Shown here: one piece after another, positions 24,761-36,345 of the stretch | Numbering within the stretch: position 1 is the stretch's first letter | How the letters are laid out: each line of letters starts with the position of its first letter | DNA from: Nelumbo lutea | Lineage: Eukaryota > Streptophyta > Magnoliopsida > Proteales > Nelumbonaceae | Length of the DNA stretch: 64,000 nt | Reading direction: 5' to 3' | Assembly (NCBI GenBank): GCA_022828595.1 | Contig: JAKGHH010000007.1 | Location: forward strand, 63,910,727 to 63,974,726 | Made by a program: the position numbers and the translations under genes | The notes under the pieces: model-generated | The model's database searches: none | What the model was told of the DNA's origin: nothing | Seen by the model: the letters and a program-made list of their open reading frames with translations, nothing else

Positions 24761-25150
24761 GGTGTCTATTGACCTTCTATTCTGTTTTTTTTTTTTTTTT
24801 AGTGCATAAGCACAATTCAGGGTAGTCCATTGTCTTTGACAATTTTGAAGAATTTTTTGTCTAATTTCTCAATCTCTCTCTTCTTATCTTGGTAGGGGCA
24901 AACTTAGGAGTAATTTCAAATTTCTAAATGATTTCGACAATATTCGAATAAGACCAATTTTTGACTCCTATCACTTGCTACCAATTTCTACAGAATTCAA
25001 TATTCTTTTATCAGTTTCCTCAACTTTTTCTGATTGGGAATCTCTTTTAATGGAAAAATTTTTTAGTCTTTCAGTGCAATTTTAATTCTACATATTTAAA
25101 GGCTTAGCTTTTTTTTTCAATATATATATTAATTTTTCTCTCTCTTTCCA

Positions 25151-25163
25151 CACCCCCAACTTA
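25151..25163 (-). other. Second polypurine-like tract in G1
   Basis: The minus strand reads TAAGTTGGGGGTG, nearly the same as the LTR-adjacent tract at 22992-23005, but about 2.1 kb further inside. It is preceded on that strand by GGGACAATGGCATT. Confidence 0.5.
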
Positions 25164-25326
25164 AATGCCATTGTCCCCAATGGCATAACTAGACTGATGT
25201 AAAAAGGGCTTGGGCCAAAGGGAACAATTAATAGGTTTTCCTGAGGGGTTCAAGGTCTTCCACCTGGTCTCGAATCAAGAAAAGAAAAAGCTCAAATCCT
25301 AAAACAAGAAAAACTAAAAATTACAT

Positions 25327-25349
25327 TGGGTTGCCTCCCAACTAGCGCT
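25327..25349 (-). other. Conserved 3' untranslated motif of G1
   Basis: The minus strand reads AGCGCTAGTTGGGAGGCAAC. This motif is familiar to me as lying after pol in plant Gypsy elements. Here it follows the protease at once, which marks where pol was lost. Confidence 0.45.
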
Positions 25350-25376
25350 AAGTTTAACATCTTCAGCTGGACACAT

Positions 25377-25697
25377 TCATGCACTTCTTCCATCTATACT
25401 CTCCGACTCACTTTTATCTTCATACAAACAGGGCTTAGACTGGACTAACCAAGGGGCAGACAGGGAATCTAGAAGATCATCAACTACATCTATCTTGCAC
25501 TCATCTTCCCCTAGGTTTAGATGCTTAGAGGCACTAAAAGCATTTAATGGGGCTTTCTTCTCCCCAAATGAAATGTCCATTTCTCCCGATTTACAGTTTG
25601 TGTTTGTATTGGCCACTGCTAAAAATGGACATCTTAAGATTTTGGGGATATGGTCCAGTTCCTTGGTTGGGGCCATGTCTAGGATGATAAAATCCAA
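25377..25697 (-). pseudogene. Gypsy G1 retroviral-type protease, C-terminal part
   Basis: A 106-residue frame reads DFIILDMAP...ILRCPFLAVANT...GEMDISFGEKK. This is the flap-to-C-terminus part of the retropepsin domain of plant Gypsy elements (usual form: FVVLDM...ILGRPFLATA...GE..L.FG). The Gly in ILGRP is Cys here. The N-terminal part with the catalytic Asp triad lies in broken sequence at 25700-25900. Nothing resembling reverse transcriptase follows; the frame stops and the 3' untranslated motif begins. Confidence 0.75.
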
Positions 25698-25942
25698 TGG
25701 AAAGTGACAACCCTCTACCCTAATAATGTTGTCCTCGATAACACTTCGAGGAGTCTTGACTGACCAATCAGTGAATTGTAGAATATTGGAGTAGGTTTTA
25801 ACTTGTTGGTCCTGAACCTATCATAAATAGACAGAAGTAGATTTATATTAGCCCCAAGATCCAATAGGGCCCACTTGAAGGTGATTCCAAAGATGACATA
25901 GTTTATGAAAGGAGCATCCAGGTCTTTCAGCTTCCGGGGAAG

Positions 25943-27150
25943 TTAGTTTAGGAGTGCTGCATTAACATTTGTTGAGAGCATCACTTTTTGTGGGGCCGAT
26001 CGCGACTCCATCATTTGAGTACATAGCTCTTTTAAGAACTTGGCATAGGCCAAGATATGTTGGATGGTATCAAGGAGAGGGAAATTAATGTGGACTTCCT
26101 TGCTCTCTTTGTTGTGAGTCTCTTTGTTCTTTCGCACCGGCCCGACTGTGAGTGCAGTTGGAACGGGAACTATGGGTTGGTTCACTATAGGCTCTAGATT
26201 TTCCTTTCCTTTTTCTTTCCCCCCAACTTATGGTTTTCTTGCTCATTTTCTTACTCATTAATTCTCTTTTCCTCTCACGAGTCTTCTAAATCTTCCCACT
26301 CCTTAAGGTTATAATAGCCTTGGTATTCTCAAGCTTAGGTTCCTAGGAGGTGGTTGAATCTGCTATGGAGGAAAACCTGGGGGCTGATTTCTAGGGTTCA
26401 CAACTGGTTGACTTGATAGTTGCCCTACTTCTCTCCTCGCCTTGGCTTTCGCCAGCTGTCGTATTTGGCTCTCTATTCTGTCGATGGATTGTTGCTGATT
26501 TAGGATCAACTACTGAAGCTACATGAATTGGTCATCTACTATATGGGCTTGAGGAGGTTGTGGGTAAGCTTGATAAGTTTGAGCCGGTTGACTCCTAGGG
26601 TACATCTGCTGGAATTGGTTCTGTACTTGCGGCCTCTAAAATTGCTGGGCCATGGAGTTAGATGGATGATGATACTGTTGGGACTGTGTATAGGTTTGAC
26701 ATTGTTGAGTCGGTTGAGTCCTAGAGTAACCATTGTACTCCTAGTGGGTTTGGGCTTCAGACCATTGGGAGTGCCTCTTTGGCAAGGGGGTTTCTTGGTT
26801 TTGGGCCCTATAAGTGAAGTTGGGTTGATTTTCCCACCTAGGGTTAGCATTGGTTTGGAAAGATCTATTGGCCACATGTACTTGGTTTGGAATGACTAAT
26901 TGACATGGGCTCGCCGCAGGGCACTGGCTAACATGATGGGCCAGGCTTGCATAGATGGAACATGATGGATAGGATGACAAGGTTGGGTATGGGCCACTTT
27001 GTTGGCGTATTGCAAGGACTTTGTCAATTCTGTGGGCCATCCCATTAATCTTGTCCAGTTGTCGAGACACATGGTTCTAGCCTATCTGTGGCTCAGGTTG
27101 GAAGTAGTTTCTCATTCCACAAACTCCAGCCATTGAATTCATTTTGTTTT
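25943..27150 (-). pseudogene. Gypsy G1 gag C-terminal region
   Basis: On the minus strand the reading begins near 27150 (MNSMAGVCGMR), with stops and frame changes. Within 26741-27070 a zinc-knuckle relic CSIYASLAHHVSQC has Tyr for the second Cys. Positions 25943-26185 carry VHINFPLLDTIQH and YAKFLKELCT, the conserved gag-protease linker of plant Gypsy elements. The N-terminal capsid part of gag is missing. The open frame on the opposite strand (26528-26899) is an antisense shadow. Confidence 0.75.
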
Positions 27151-27159
27151 AACCCCCTC

Positions 27160-29160
27160 CCCTCTTTTTTGAAATTTAAAATTTAAAATTTTAATTTTAA
27201 TTTCAAAATTAAATTTTGAAATTTAAATTCTGCAATTTAAACTTAAATTTGAATTTGAATTTTTTTATTTTCTTCTTCTTTTTTTCTTTTTTTAAATTTC
27301 ATTATTTAAAGTTTGAAATTTAAATTTTTTAAATTTAAATTCAAATTTAGATTTTGAAATTGAAATTCTTGAAATTTAAATTCAAATTTGATTTTTTTTT
27401 TGTTTTTTAGCTTTTTTTTGAAATTCAAAATTTAAATTTTTGAAATTTAAATTCAAATTTGGATTTTGAAATTTAAATTCAAATTTGAATTTTTTAATTT
27501 TTTAATTTTTTTGAAATTTGAAATTTAAATTCAAATTCAGATTTTGAAATTTAAAATCCTGAAATTTAAATTCAAATTTGAATTTTTAAATTTAAAAAAA
27601 AATGCAAGCAAATGAATCCTCATAGGTTCACTTGGAACTACACCACTTCCTTTGGTTAGCCGAGTAAGAGGTGGGGATGTAGGAGGCTCCCTTGCTCTCA
27701 CAAGGACCTAATTAAGTAACCACAAAACCCGTTTAACCTCTTTCCTTAGACACCAACCGCTGATTATGGAAAATAATTTCAAGCTTTCATAAAATTCAAC
27801 ACACATTTGAACCAAACGTGAGGCTTCCCTAAAGGATATTTCTATCCAGATTTCAAATTAGGGTTAGGGTGAACCACATGTGAATGGTGGTGATTTTTGG
27901 GCCAAGAAAGGGTGATGAAATCCCCACCTTATCTTATTTAAGTTGGATTTCCCTTAAATGGATTAATGAAAAGAAAACAAAATAAACAAAGAAAATGCAA
28001 CTAATTACAATGCATGAACAATTATATCTAAGATACAACTCAACAATTAAACCTAAAAGAAGAAAGCAAACAACTAAGCAAAAGGAACAATTAAAATAAT
28101 AAAAAGAACACCTAACACATTCACAACTAACAATAATAATTTCATTAGATAAATAAACCTATATGATGCACACTCTAGAATATCATACCCTAAATATGGG
28201 AATGAAAGTGCAAGAAAAATATTAACCAATTTTTTTTTTGACTTCTTTTATATATTTTTTACTTTTTTTTTGAATTTGAAAATTTAAAATTTAAATTTTA
28301 AATTTCAAATTTCGAAATTCAAATTCAGATTTGAATAAAATTTAAATTTAAAATCAAATTTGGAATTTCAACTCAAATTTGAAAATTTCAACAATTTCCT
28401 ATTTAGCAATTAATTATTCAATTATACAACTAAAACAAAAGAAATTAAATAAAGCAACAAATAATAATTGCAAACAGAAAACAAAACAACAATTAATTGT
28501 GCTAAACGGAATTAACAACTACCAAAAATAAATTCTAACAAACTAATTGCTAATCTAAAAATTAAACTGAAAATAAAATGATCAAAAAGAAAATTATGCA
28601 AGAAATAGATAAAATAAAAGAAAAAAAAATACAAATCTAAAAATAAAAATTAACCAAAAATAAAATTAATAAAAGAAAAAATATGCTGAAATTTTTTTAT
28701 TTATATTTTTTCGTTTTTTTAATAAAATAAAAATAAAAATATAAAAATTAATTCGAAAATAAAATTAACGAAATAAAAATATGCGCTAAAATAAATAAAA
28801 TAAAATAAACGAATTCTTTTTTTATTTTTTTTTATTTTTGTTTTTAATCTAAAATAAAAGATAAAAATTGAATCTAAAATTTAAACCGAAAATAAAATAA
28901 AATAAAATAAACAAAAGAAAATTATGCTGCGAGGAATAAAATAAAATAAAATAAACAAAAAAAAATTTGTTTGTTTTTTTAATCAGAAATAAAAGAAAAA
29001 CACAAACCTAATAAATCAAAAAAATCAAACAAGAAATTAAAATAAAGAAAGAATTGATCTAGAAACAAAGTGGAAGCATAACAATACTAAAAAATTTGGA
29101 TATAGAAAAAAATTAATTCAAAAAATTCAAAAATCACTATTCTACCAAAAAAAGATTTTG
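27160..29160. repeat. AT-rich low-complexity 5' region of G1
   Basis: Two blocks (about 27165-27600 and 28250-28400) are built of GAAATTTAAATTCAAATTTG-like words, and 28400-29160 is mostly AAAATAAAATAA. Between them, 27600-28250 is ordinary AT-rich DNA. It lies where the leader and gag N-terminus would be. No frame is supported. Confidence 0.8.
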
Positions 29161-29400
29161 AAAAAAAAATAAAAATTAAAAATAAAATGGGGTGACTACA
29201 CCTGAAATGCAATCCAATTTCTCTTCTCGTCTTCTTTCCCACAATCCCGCAATGCTCTGGTACCCCACCTTTCGCTATTCCCTCCTACAAAATCAAAGAG
29301 AAATAAGAATTAAACTATGATAATGGATCAAGTAATAAAACAAAAATAAAATAATAATGAAACAGATCCGGTTAAAGCAAATAAAAAATTTTTTTTGTGC

Positions 29401-29419
29401 TTCCCCGGTGACGGTGCCA
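29401..29419 (-). other. Primer binding site of G1 (tRNA-Asp)
   Basis: The minus strand reads TGGCACCGTCACCGGGGAA, three changes from the plant tRNA-Asp complement, 6 bases inside the 5' LTR. It fixes the element's orientation. Confidence 0.8.
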
Positions 29420-29425
29420 AAAACT

Positions 29426-30772
29426 TGGTGTAGCCAGAAGCATGTCGTTAATCACTTCAGAACACCAGTTTAATCATTTATAATTTTTTCGACTCTCAAA
29501 CAACTACTAACGCAGTAAAGGGATGAGAATGAGTCATGTCCACAAGGAAGCAAGGGAAAAGTTAATATACACTCAAATCCAGACAAGAGAACACAAGAGG
29601 GAAGTGCAGAAACATAAAAATTAATTAATCAAACTGAGAAAAATATAGAATTCAAACAGTACTGAAAGTTAAAAGTGCAGAAACATAAATAAATACAGAA
29701 ATAAATTAGCAGACGAAATGAAATAAAAATCTGTAATCCGATCAGAGGTAGCAGTCTCTGAATCTCTCATTTGACCCTCGAACTTCTCGAGCTAGGCCTT
29801 CTGCTTTACTTGGCTGAATTGCCGATCTGCATAAAATAAAACCAACATCAAATGGAATGAAAATAAATTGTAGAAAGTAAATAACGAAACTGGAATAGAA
29901 AGAACAAAAATCAAAACTAAAATAAAGTAAAAGTGATTGGGAGACAATTCCAGAGGTGGCAGTATTGGTGTTGGCGAATTGCAAGTAGGAACCCCTCCTC
30001 TTGCCTGGGCGTCCTCCTCTTCCTCTACCCTTGAACTTCTCAAGATCACTCTTTCTTCTTTCTTGGGTGAATTGACCAACCTCTTCTACAGGGCCCCTGG
30101 GGTCCTTTTAATAGAGAATGGTGGACACAACTGGGAATAAAGAGAAAGAGGGGGGCAGCAGCTAGGTTTTAGCAAAATTATGGGTGCCCTAGGATTTAAA
30201 ATGAAGGGTTAGGATGGTTCTAGGGTGATCCTAAGGCTGAGAAGAAAAGGAGAAGGCACCCAATATTATATAAGGCTGAGATTTAATGGCTAAAGGCTGA
30301 ATAGTGGAGATTAGAAGTTAAGTGGCTCTTAGGGTTAGAATGCTAAAAAGAGAGTGCCCTAGAATGGATGGTGGAGATTAGAAGGGATGGAAGATGAGGA
30401 TTTAGCAGTTAGGGGTGGATAGGGTTTGTTAAGAGTGAAAAGAATAGGTTAAAAGGCGTCCTAGGGTTTGCTAAGGCGTGTGGAGCATGCTAATACAATA
30501 GGAGGGGCGCCAAACTGGGTTTAGCAGCTAGGAGGCGCCCTCCTGCTTTCAGTTTTTCACAAAAACACCCCTTTCTTAGTTGGACTTCACACCAGCTTCC
30601 CAAAATCTGTATTTCAGCCATGAAAACTTTCTAGTTTTTCCCAGAATTTGCATAAAGACCCTTAAAAGCCATAACATTGCATTTAATTGGGAAAGGGGAA
30701 CATCTTGACTATTCTAAGGCCAAAAATATCCCTAAATTAATGCCCTTAAGGCATCAAAATGCAGAGTTATCA
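29426..30772 (-). repeat. 5' LTR of G1, 1347 bp
   Basis: An uninterrupted LTR with TGGTG...TTATCA ends on the + strand, followed by CCCAT. A TATTAAAAGG promoter-like word on the minus strand lies near 30100-30110. Confidence 0.9.
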
Positions 30773-30777
30773 CCCAT

Positions 30778-31700
30778 GTACGTAGCACATCACACATCAT
30801 ACATCACATACATGAAATAAAACCACAATTGATCCAATCAGTTTTAATCATCTGTAAAACTCAAAAATAGTTAGGTTAAATTAGAATCAGCCCATTAGAG
30901 GCCATAACATTATCATATAACATTATCTAGGTACATGGACTGAACTGAAAAAAATAGTTCGGCCCATATAGCTGAATTAGGGCTGATGTTAGTTAACAAT
31001 ACTGGGTTTTACAGGTTGGGTCGAATTGCATCTTCCAATCAGCCATCAAACCCTCGGCCCATTATAAAATTTTAGGGCTGTGAATAGTTCCTATTGAGCC
31101 ACATATTCGGTCCAACCAGTTTGGCCCAATCTTGTTTGAATGTGTCTAGTGTTTGGGAAAATGATCTAAAATTAAATATGGCTGATAAATGACAATCAAC
31201 AATCAGAAAATAAACATAACAGTGTGCTGTTTGTGTGGCTGCAAACCTGCAAGAAAGAGGTTTGTCATAGTTTGCAGATTTATTTTCCACAAATTGCAGA
31301 ATGCAGATCTTCTATCTACGCAAACATCTTCTTCTCCTCCATGCGAACCAGCATTTCTTCCAATGAAAAAATAGAAAAAACCTAATTTCTCTATTAATTT
31401 ACATCAGAATAAATCCTATACATCCCATCAAAAAAAAAAAAATTATTTACAAACCAAGAATAAATAGAATAATATAGTAGATGCGCAAATTCTTGGTGCC
31501 AATAAAAGATTTCGATCTCCACCAAACGAACAACCCATAATTCAAGAAATAAATATAGAACACTTCTATAATTATTGAAAATAATTAAAAATTAATTTCA
31601 TATCAATTGCCCATCACTGAGAACTGAATTCTTAGAGAAAACCCTAATTTGTACAAATCGGATAGAACCGATTCTGCCTATTTGCGTAAGTTCAAATCAG
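30778..31700 (-). other. Copia M leader, right part
   Basis: It continues 18945-19725 after removal of G1 and matches 13340-13880 of L and 44390-45160 of B. Its end lacks the TGGTATCAGAGC primer site: sequence jumps from GTTCAAATCAG straight to GTCCATCATATAGATGG of the LTR. Confidence 0.75.
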
Positions 31701-33481
31701 GTCCATCATATAGATGGCCGAACCCTGCAGGAAGGTTGGGCAAAATTTCAAAAATTTCTTTCTCTCCCATCCGGGAATCATATTCCCTAATTTAGAAAAC
31801 TGCATTTTCAATGATCATATTTGAAACAAAACTGGACCAGACCTGAAACCAAAAAGGAAATGAGGGATATACCTGATACGAAGTAACATTAACTCCCAAC
31901 ATAGGTGTTCATGCCCAAAGAGAAGACTAAAACCACCTCGACTGAAAATGACACAATGTACTGTGAAGCAAGATCAGTAGGATGGTTCTTCAACAAGAAC
32001 TTGAATTCTTCAGTAAGAATCGAATAAGGGCTCACGAGCACGACTTCAGATTGTTTCTTCTAGCAAGAAATAATATCAAGAACATTTATTCATCAATTCT
32101 ACAGGTGGAAATCGAACTGGGTAAGGGCGGCAAGAACTGGGGAGAATTCTGCAAGTTGTTGAGTCTATAAAAACTAAGGAATTCACCCCCTACTTATAGC
32201 CTTCTTTGGATCAGCCTCCTAATCCAATTAGGAGACAGTTTCTTGATCCAAATCTGATATTTGGATTTGGACTCTTAAATGGATACAACTTATCTTATCC
32301 TTCAGATAATCCTAATCAAGTTATAAATCAAATTTTGCCCCCTTTTAATTAATTGACTTAAGCTCAGTTCGAAATGGGCTTTAGACCCATTAAGTCACAT
32401 AGCTTATTTACCCTTTAATCTGCTGGCTAACTTGGCTCTCTTTGTATGGCATGGGACCCTAATATCGATATACACATCAGCCACATGGGTTCGGCCCAAC
32501 CTCTGTTACATGGCCAAGCCGAATTCACTGTAGGACACACCGAACTCTTGAGTCCATCACCATGGGCTCTTAATGGGCCCAATATTTACACTAAATGGTC
32601 ATTGGCTCTAGCCACCTTATGAAAACCCAAGTACTGTGGATAGATGCAAGATTAGCCAACCAGGTATTACCTTCAATGGTCTTACACTTAACCTTTCAAC
32701 CCTTAATGATCATGCACTACCTAACAAGAGGGGACATCTCCCTTGGTTGCAAGGTACAATGCTGCACTCTCTACTTACATTGGATCCTAGCAATTAAAAC
32801 CTTTTGTAAACAATTTGAAACCATAGTATATATATATGTATGTCTCTATATAAATATATTTTGCAAAAACAAATTTCAAACACAATTGAAATCCACTGCC
32901 GGCAATTTAGGTTTCCATTAGAGAGATTGCATTCCTCGATCATTCACTTTGTCAGACAAAGAGGCTAATCTTGTCACTATGATCACCCACTCAAGTGAAT
33001 TCTCGGACTGTCCCAACATACCCAGGTTTTGACCCCCTCTAAGGATCTTAATGATTAGCATATCAAAGACAGCCCAATCCGACGCCTAGTTCAGTACTAT
33101 AATCGAGTCTAGGGGTCAGGTGTAACATTCCAGTTTTGCCCATTTATCTCCAAGGTCCAGGGCAATACTGGAATTTGGTCTGATTCAGGGTTTCAAGAAA
33201 ACCCACACTAAATGTACCTCAAGTCTCACCCTAGAAACTGAGACAAACCACCCCAACCAACATGGCAGCACATCAGTGTCAACCTTGGTAGGATAAATCT
33301 CCCCAGATCTATCCAACGGTTGTGAAAATTCTAAACTAACATGAGTCTCATAAGTGTCCAGTTTAAGGGCACTACACAGAAACACACCATAGTAATATGA
33401 ATCAATTGTGCACTTTATTCATTTACAATAAATGACATAATGTACATCAATCTGATTGGAGCTAACATACACTATTTAATA
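31701..33481 (-). repeat. 5' LTR of Copia M, first bases deleted
   Basis: It matches the other Copia LTRs from their CCATCATATGGATG word onward and ends in the worn form CACTATTTAATA (usual TGTCTAACA). Sequence right of 33481 is unrelated, so this is M's outer border. Confidence 0.8.
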
Positions 33482-34174
33482 GCTGAAGTTGTTGCTGATG
33501 ATGGATAGTCATCAGTACAGAGCTAATGGGCAGTCAACACTTAATAGGGGAGTCATCGGAGATGAAAAGACCGAGGAGTGGCCAAGCATAAAGCTTCATA
33601 TTTCCCACTTCTCTTTTTATATTCTCTTCAATTGGGCAACCTTCACCGATTGGTGGTGGCCCGCGGTGAAGCCTTTGGACTTTGTTTCATTTTCTTGAGA
33701 AAGAAGATGATGAATAGTGCATTTTATTTCCAAGGGTATTGACATTTTTAAAATTCTAAAATCGCACATGATGTCACATGATATACATAACTAATGGTCC
33801 ATTAACAGTAGGTACTAGATTGTTGCATTTTAAAGTTTGGGTACTAAATTGGCACTTGGCCTAATGTATAGGGTACCTATCGGGAATTTTCCCTATTTGT
33901 TATTAAAAAATTACCAAAGGGGAAGTATTTGTAACTTTTTTTCAAAACTTTAAGGAGGTTTTTATTAAAATCAAAATATAGGGGAAGTTGATAAGATTGT
34001 CAAAAAACCTTAGGGGAGGTTTTTATAATTTACCATTAATAAAGAGGGTACATAGGATAACTACCCTGTACTTTAACTTTAAGGGTTGTGACTTTAGCTA
34101 CTTTCTATACTTTCTAATAGCAACACTTTTTAGAGGTAGCTGCTTAGCTCCTTTCTCATTTAGGCAAAATTTCC
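33482..34174. other. Intergenic, no gene seen
   Basis: Short unique-looking DNA between M and the hAT-like element. Repeated phrases such as GGGGAAGTATTTG and GGGGAGGTTTTTATAA suggest old repeats, unassigned. Confidence 0.45.
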
Positions 34175-35342
34175 TAGGGGTGTAAACGGTATCCGATTAT
34201 TCGATTTTGAAATTGATATCCGACCTAATTGAATCAAATTCAAATGGTTCAATAAATTAAACGGTCGAATTCGAATTTATACATTTTACTGATTAATTTA
34301 TCGAATTTGAATTCGAATTCATATTGATCTGATTCAATAGAAATTTGAATTCGATTAATTATAAACATTTAATATATATTAATAATAAAAAATGAAGGTT
34401 AAAGTTAAAGAGGGGTCATGTCAAGTCCATCACAAAAAAAGTTGACAGCGGCAATTATATCACTTGTGCATGCTGTCATTCTCGATAACCCCTCCTCTCC
34501 CCTCCTCTCTCTCTCCCTCTCTCTCTCTCTCTATTCGATCGTCCTTTCCTCTCTCACTTTCATTTTATTTTCTTTCTGCAATTATATCACCTAGTGTCAT
34601 TCTCATAACCCCTCCCTCCCCCCCTCTCTCTCTCTCATCCAGTCATCCTTTTCTCTTCCACTTTTATTTTATTTTATTTTATTTTTGATATAAACCAGAG
34701 GTCCAAACCAGTTTCCTCTCCCATTTTTAATTTCTTCTTCCTCCTCTTCGCTTCCTCCCTCTCCCTCCGTCTTTTCTTTTCACACTCCTCTTCTCTTCCT
34801 CTCCTTCTATCCCTTTTATTCCCAATCTTTGGAAGATGTAAGCACCTACGATAGCATCAGTGATAGCAGTCGAGCACCGGTCATCGGCCACTACCATCTC
34901 CTTCACCATTGCTCAAGCTCAAGCTCAACGCCTCAAGGCCCTCAACCGTCTAACATCATCGGCTATTGTGTTGCAACAGTCCAGCATCACCAACCAACAC
35001 TACTCACTACCATTGCATTCGCACCGCTGAGAACCCACAATTGTCGCTGTTACAGACTTGGCTCACCATCGGGAACCCACGACTACCACCGTCAATCTCC
35101 TATCGCTTTTCTCAAGATAATCGCTTGTTTTCTTTGCAAACTCAGCCATTTAAGATTCTAGGCCTCATACCAGTCAAATTTGAATCGAATCGAATATTCG
35201 ACTTAAAAATCAAATTCGAATCCGAATTTAAACAATCGATATCCATCGGATATCGAATCGAATTTGAATATTTTTTTTCATAATCAGTTTTAATTTTGAA
35301 TCTAGCCTGATTAAATTTGAATTCAATCCGTTTACAGGCCTA
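34175..35342. mobile_element. hAT-like non-autonomous element, 1168 bp
   Basis: The left end TAGGGGTGTAAACGG and right end CCGTTTACAGGCCTA are inverted copies with two mismatches, inside longer degenerate inverted arms rich in TCGAATTTGAATTC. The 8-bp duplication AAATTTCC is exact (34167-34174 and 35343-35350). The interior has CT microsatellites (about 34498-34532, 34618-34636) and frames without recognisable domains. No transposase is seen. The CT-rich tract followed by higher-GC sequence (34820-35150) looks like a gene 5' end, so a captured gene fragment is possible. Confidence 0.85.
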
Positions 35343-36079
35343 AAATTTCCTAAAGGTATTGTTTTCTAGTACCATTTTTTGCACATTAATTTTATCTTGG
35401 GAAATTCTAGATTAGTACCTTGTACTTTGGGCCCAGTGTCATTTTAGTCCCTGAACTTCAAAACGTGTCAATCCAGTACTTAAACTTCTAAAACATACCA
35501 ATTTAGTCCCTTCCATTGACAATCCTTTAGTTATCCTGCCATGTAATGGCATGTGCCATTTAAAACTTTTGAAAATGTCAAAATTACCCTCTGAAATAAA
35601 ATATTGTTCATCATCTTGTTCCTCAAGACGTGAAACACAGAGCCCAAGCCATGTGTTACAACCACTATTCTCTAACCATAATAGTATAATACCCACCTGC
35701 ATAACTAAGAGGGACAACTGAAAGATTACTGGAGTGGTCTGAGTGGAATACCATAAAAAGTTATAGACTTTAAAGATGAGTCAACTTAGCATGTAGGGAC
35801 TGACGGAATTCAGCCAGTGAATGTTTGATGCCTCATGGTTTCCTCATAAACCATTGATGGTGAGTGGTGAGACATTTAAGCACTACCCATTAATAAAACT
35901 ATGGAACATATGGATGGTTTAATTTCCCCCAATTTTTAGGTTCAAGATTCATGTCTAATGTTCCCCACTTCCTTTAAGATGAGATTTTGAAGAAACCTAA
36001 ATGCTTTCTTATAAATTGAAAGATAAATAGTTCTATAACTTCATAGGCAGAAAGATATAAAAAGATTGGAAGTGTGATA
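35343..36079. other. Intergenic, repeat-like
   Basis: 35400-35600 has the phrasing of a common plant repeat (TTTAGTCCCTTCC, GTGTCAATCCAGTAC). No supported gene. The region follows the LRR fragment on the minus strand but shows no kinase sequence. Confidence 0.4.
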
Positions 36080-36345
36080 TGTGAGTTATGGATGGGTTGT
36101 TGAGGAGAGAGCCAACAAATGCATAGGCCTTGAAGTACAAAACTCTCCAAATTTGGTACCTTACCTGAGAACTCGTTGAAGAACAAATCTGCTACAGTTA
36201 AGCTTTTCATGGTCCCAATCTACTTGGGTATGGTGTGATTGAGGTGATTCCTTGATAGGTTCAACTAATTCAAAAAATTACTACTAGAAATTTCAGGTGG
36301 GTAGGGACCAGAGAAACTAAGGTCTAGATAAGTAGATGAGAACAA
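36080..36345 (-). pseudogene. LRR receptor-like kinase fragment (CLAVATA1/BAM-like)
   Basis: Minus-strand reading gives consecutive leucine-rich repeats: TYLDLSFSGPYPPEISSSN, then LNLSRNHLNHTIPK, a stop, IGTMKSLTVADLFFNEFSG and KVPNL. After a frame change comes YFKAYAFVGS. This order (last LRR, G.MKSLT, FSG.VPN, YF...FVG) matches the end of the ectodomain in CLV1/BAM-type kinases, which carry YFN..SF.GN there. Two stops and one frameshift within about 90 residues, and no transmembrane or kinase part, show it is a dead fragment. The family assignment is from motif memory. Confidence 0.55.

Larger units (their letters stand above)
19726..30772 (-). mobile_element. Gypsy element G1, non-autonomous, inserted in Copia M
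   Basis: Two related LTRs (19726-22991, interrupted, and 29426-30772) begin TGGTGTAGCC and end GAGTTATCA on the + strand. The target duplication CCCAT is exact on both sides (19721-19725, 30773-30777), and Copia M leader resumes after it. A tRNA-Asp-type primer site marks the right LTR as the 5' one. Inside are only a gag C-terminal part and a protease. Reverse transcriptase, RNase H and integrase are absent, so it depended on another element. The protease type and tRNA-Asp primer suggest the Tat/Athila side of Gypsy. Confidence 0.9.
16759..33481 (-). mobile_element. Copia element M, oldest of the left nest, truncated
   Basis: Its readable parts are 16759-19725 and 30778-33481, once G1 is removed. 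They give integrase, gag, leader and 5' LTR in minus orientation. The left part ends exactly at the G0 LTR border, so its reverse transcriptase, RNase H and 3' LTR should continue beyond G0, across the N gap. A deletion removed the primer site and the first LTR bases. No target duplication can be checked because one end is missing. Confidence 0.8.

Noticed and set aside
26528..26899. 123-codon plus-strand frame in G1
   Set aside because: Exact antisense of the recognised gag C-terminal region.
27160..28400. Repeated AAATTTGAATTT words considered as a CRISPR or satellite array
   Set aside because: No constant repeat unit or unique spacers; irregular low-complexity DNA in a plant genome.
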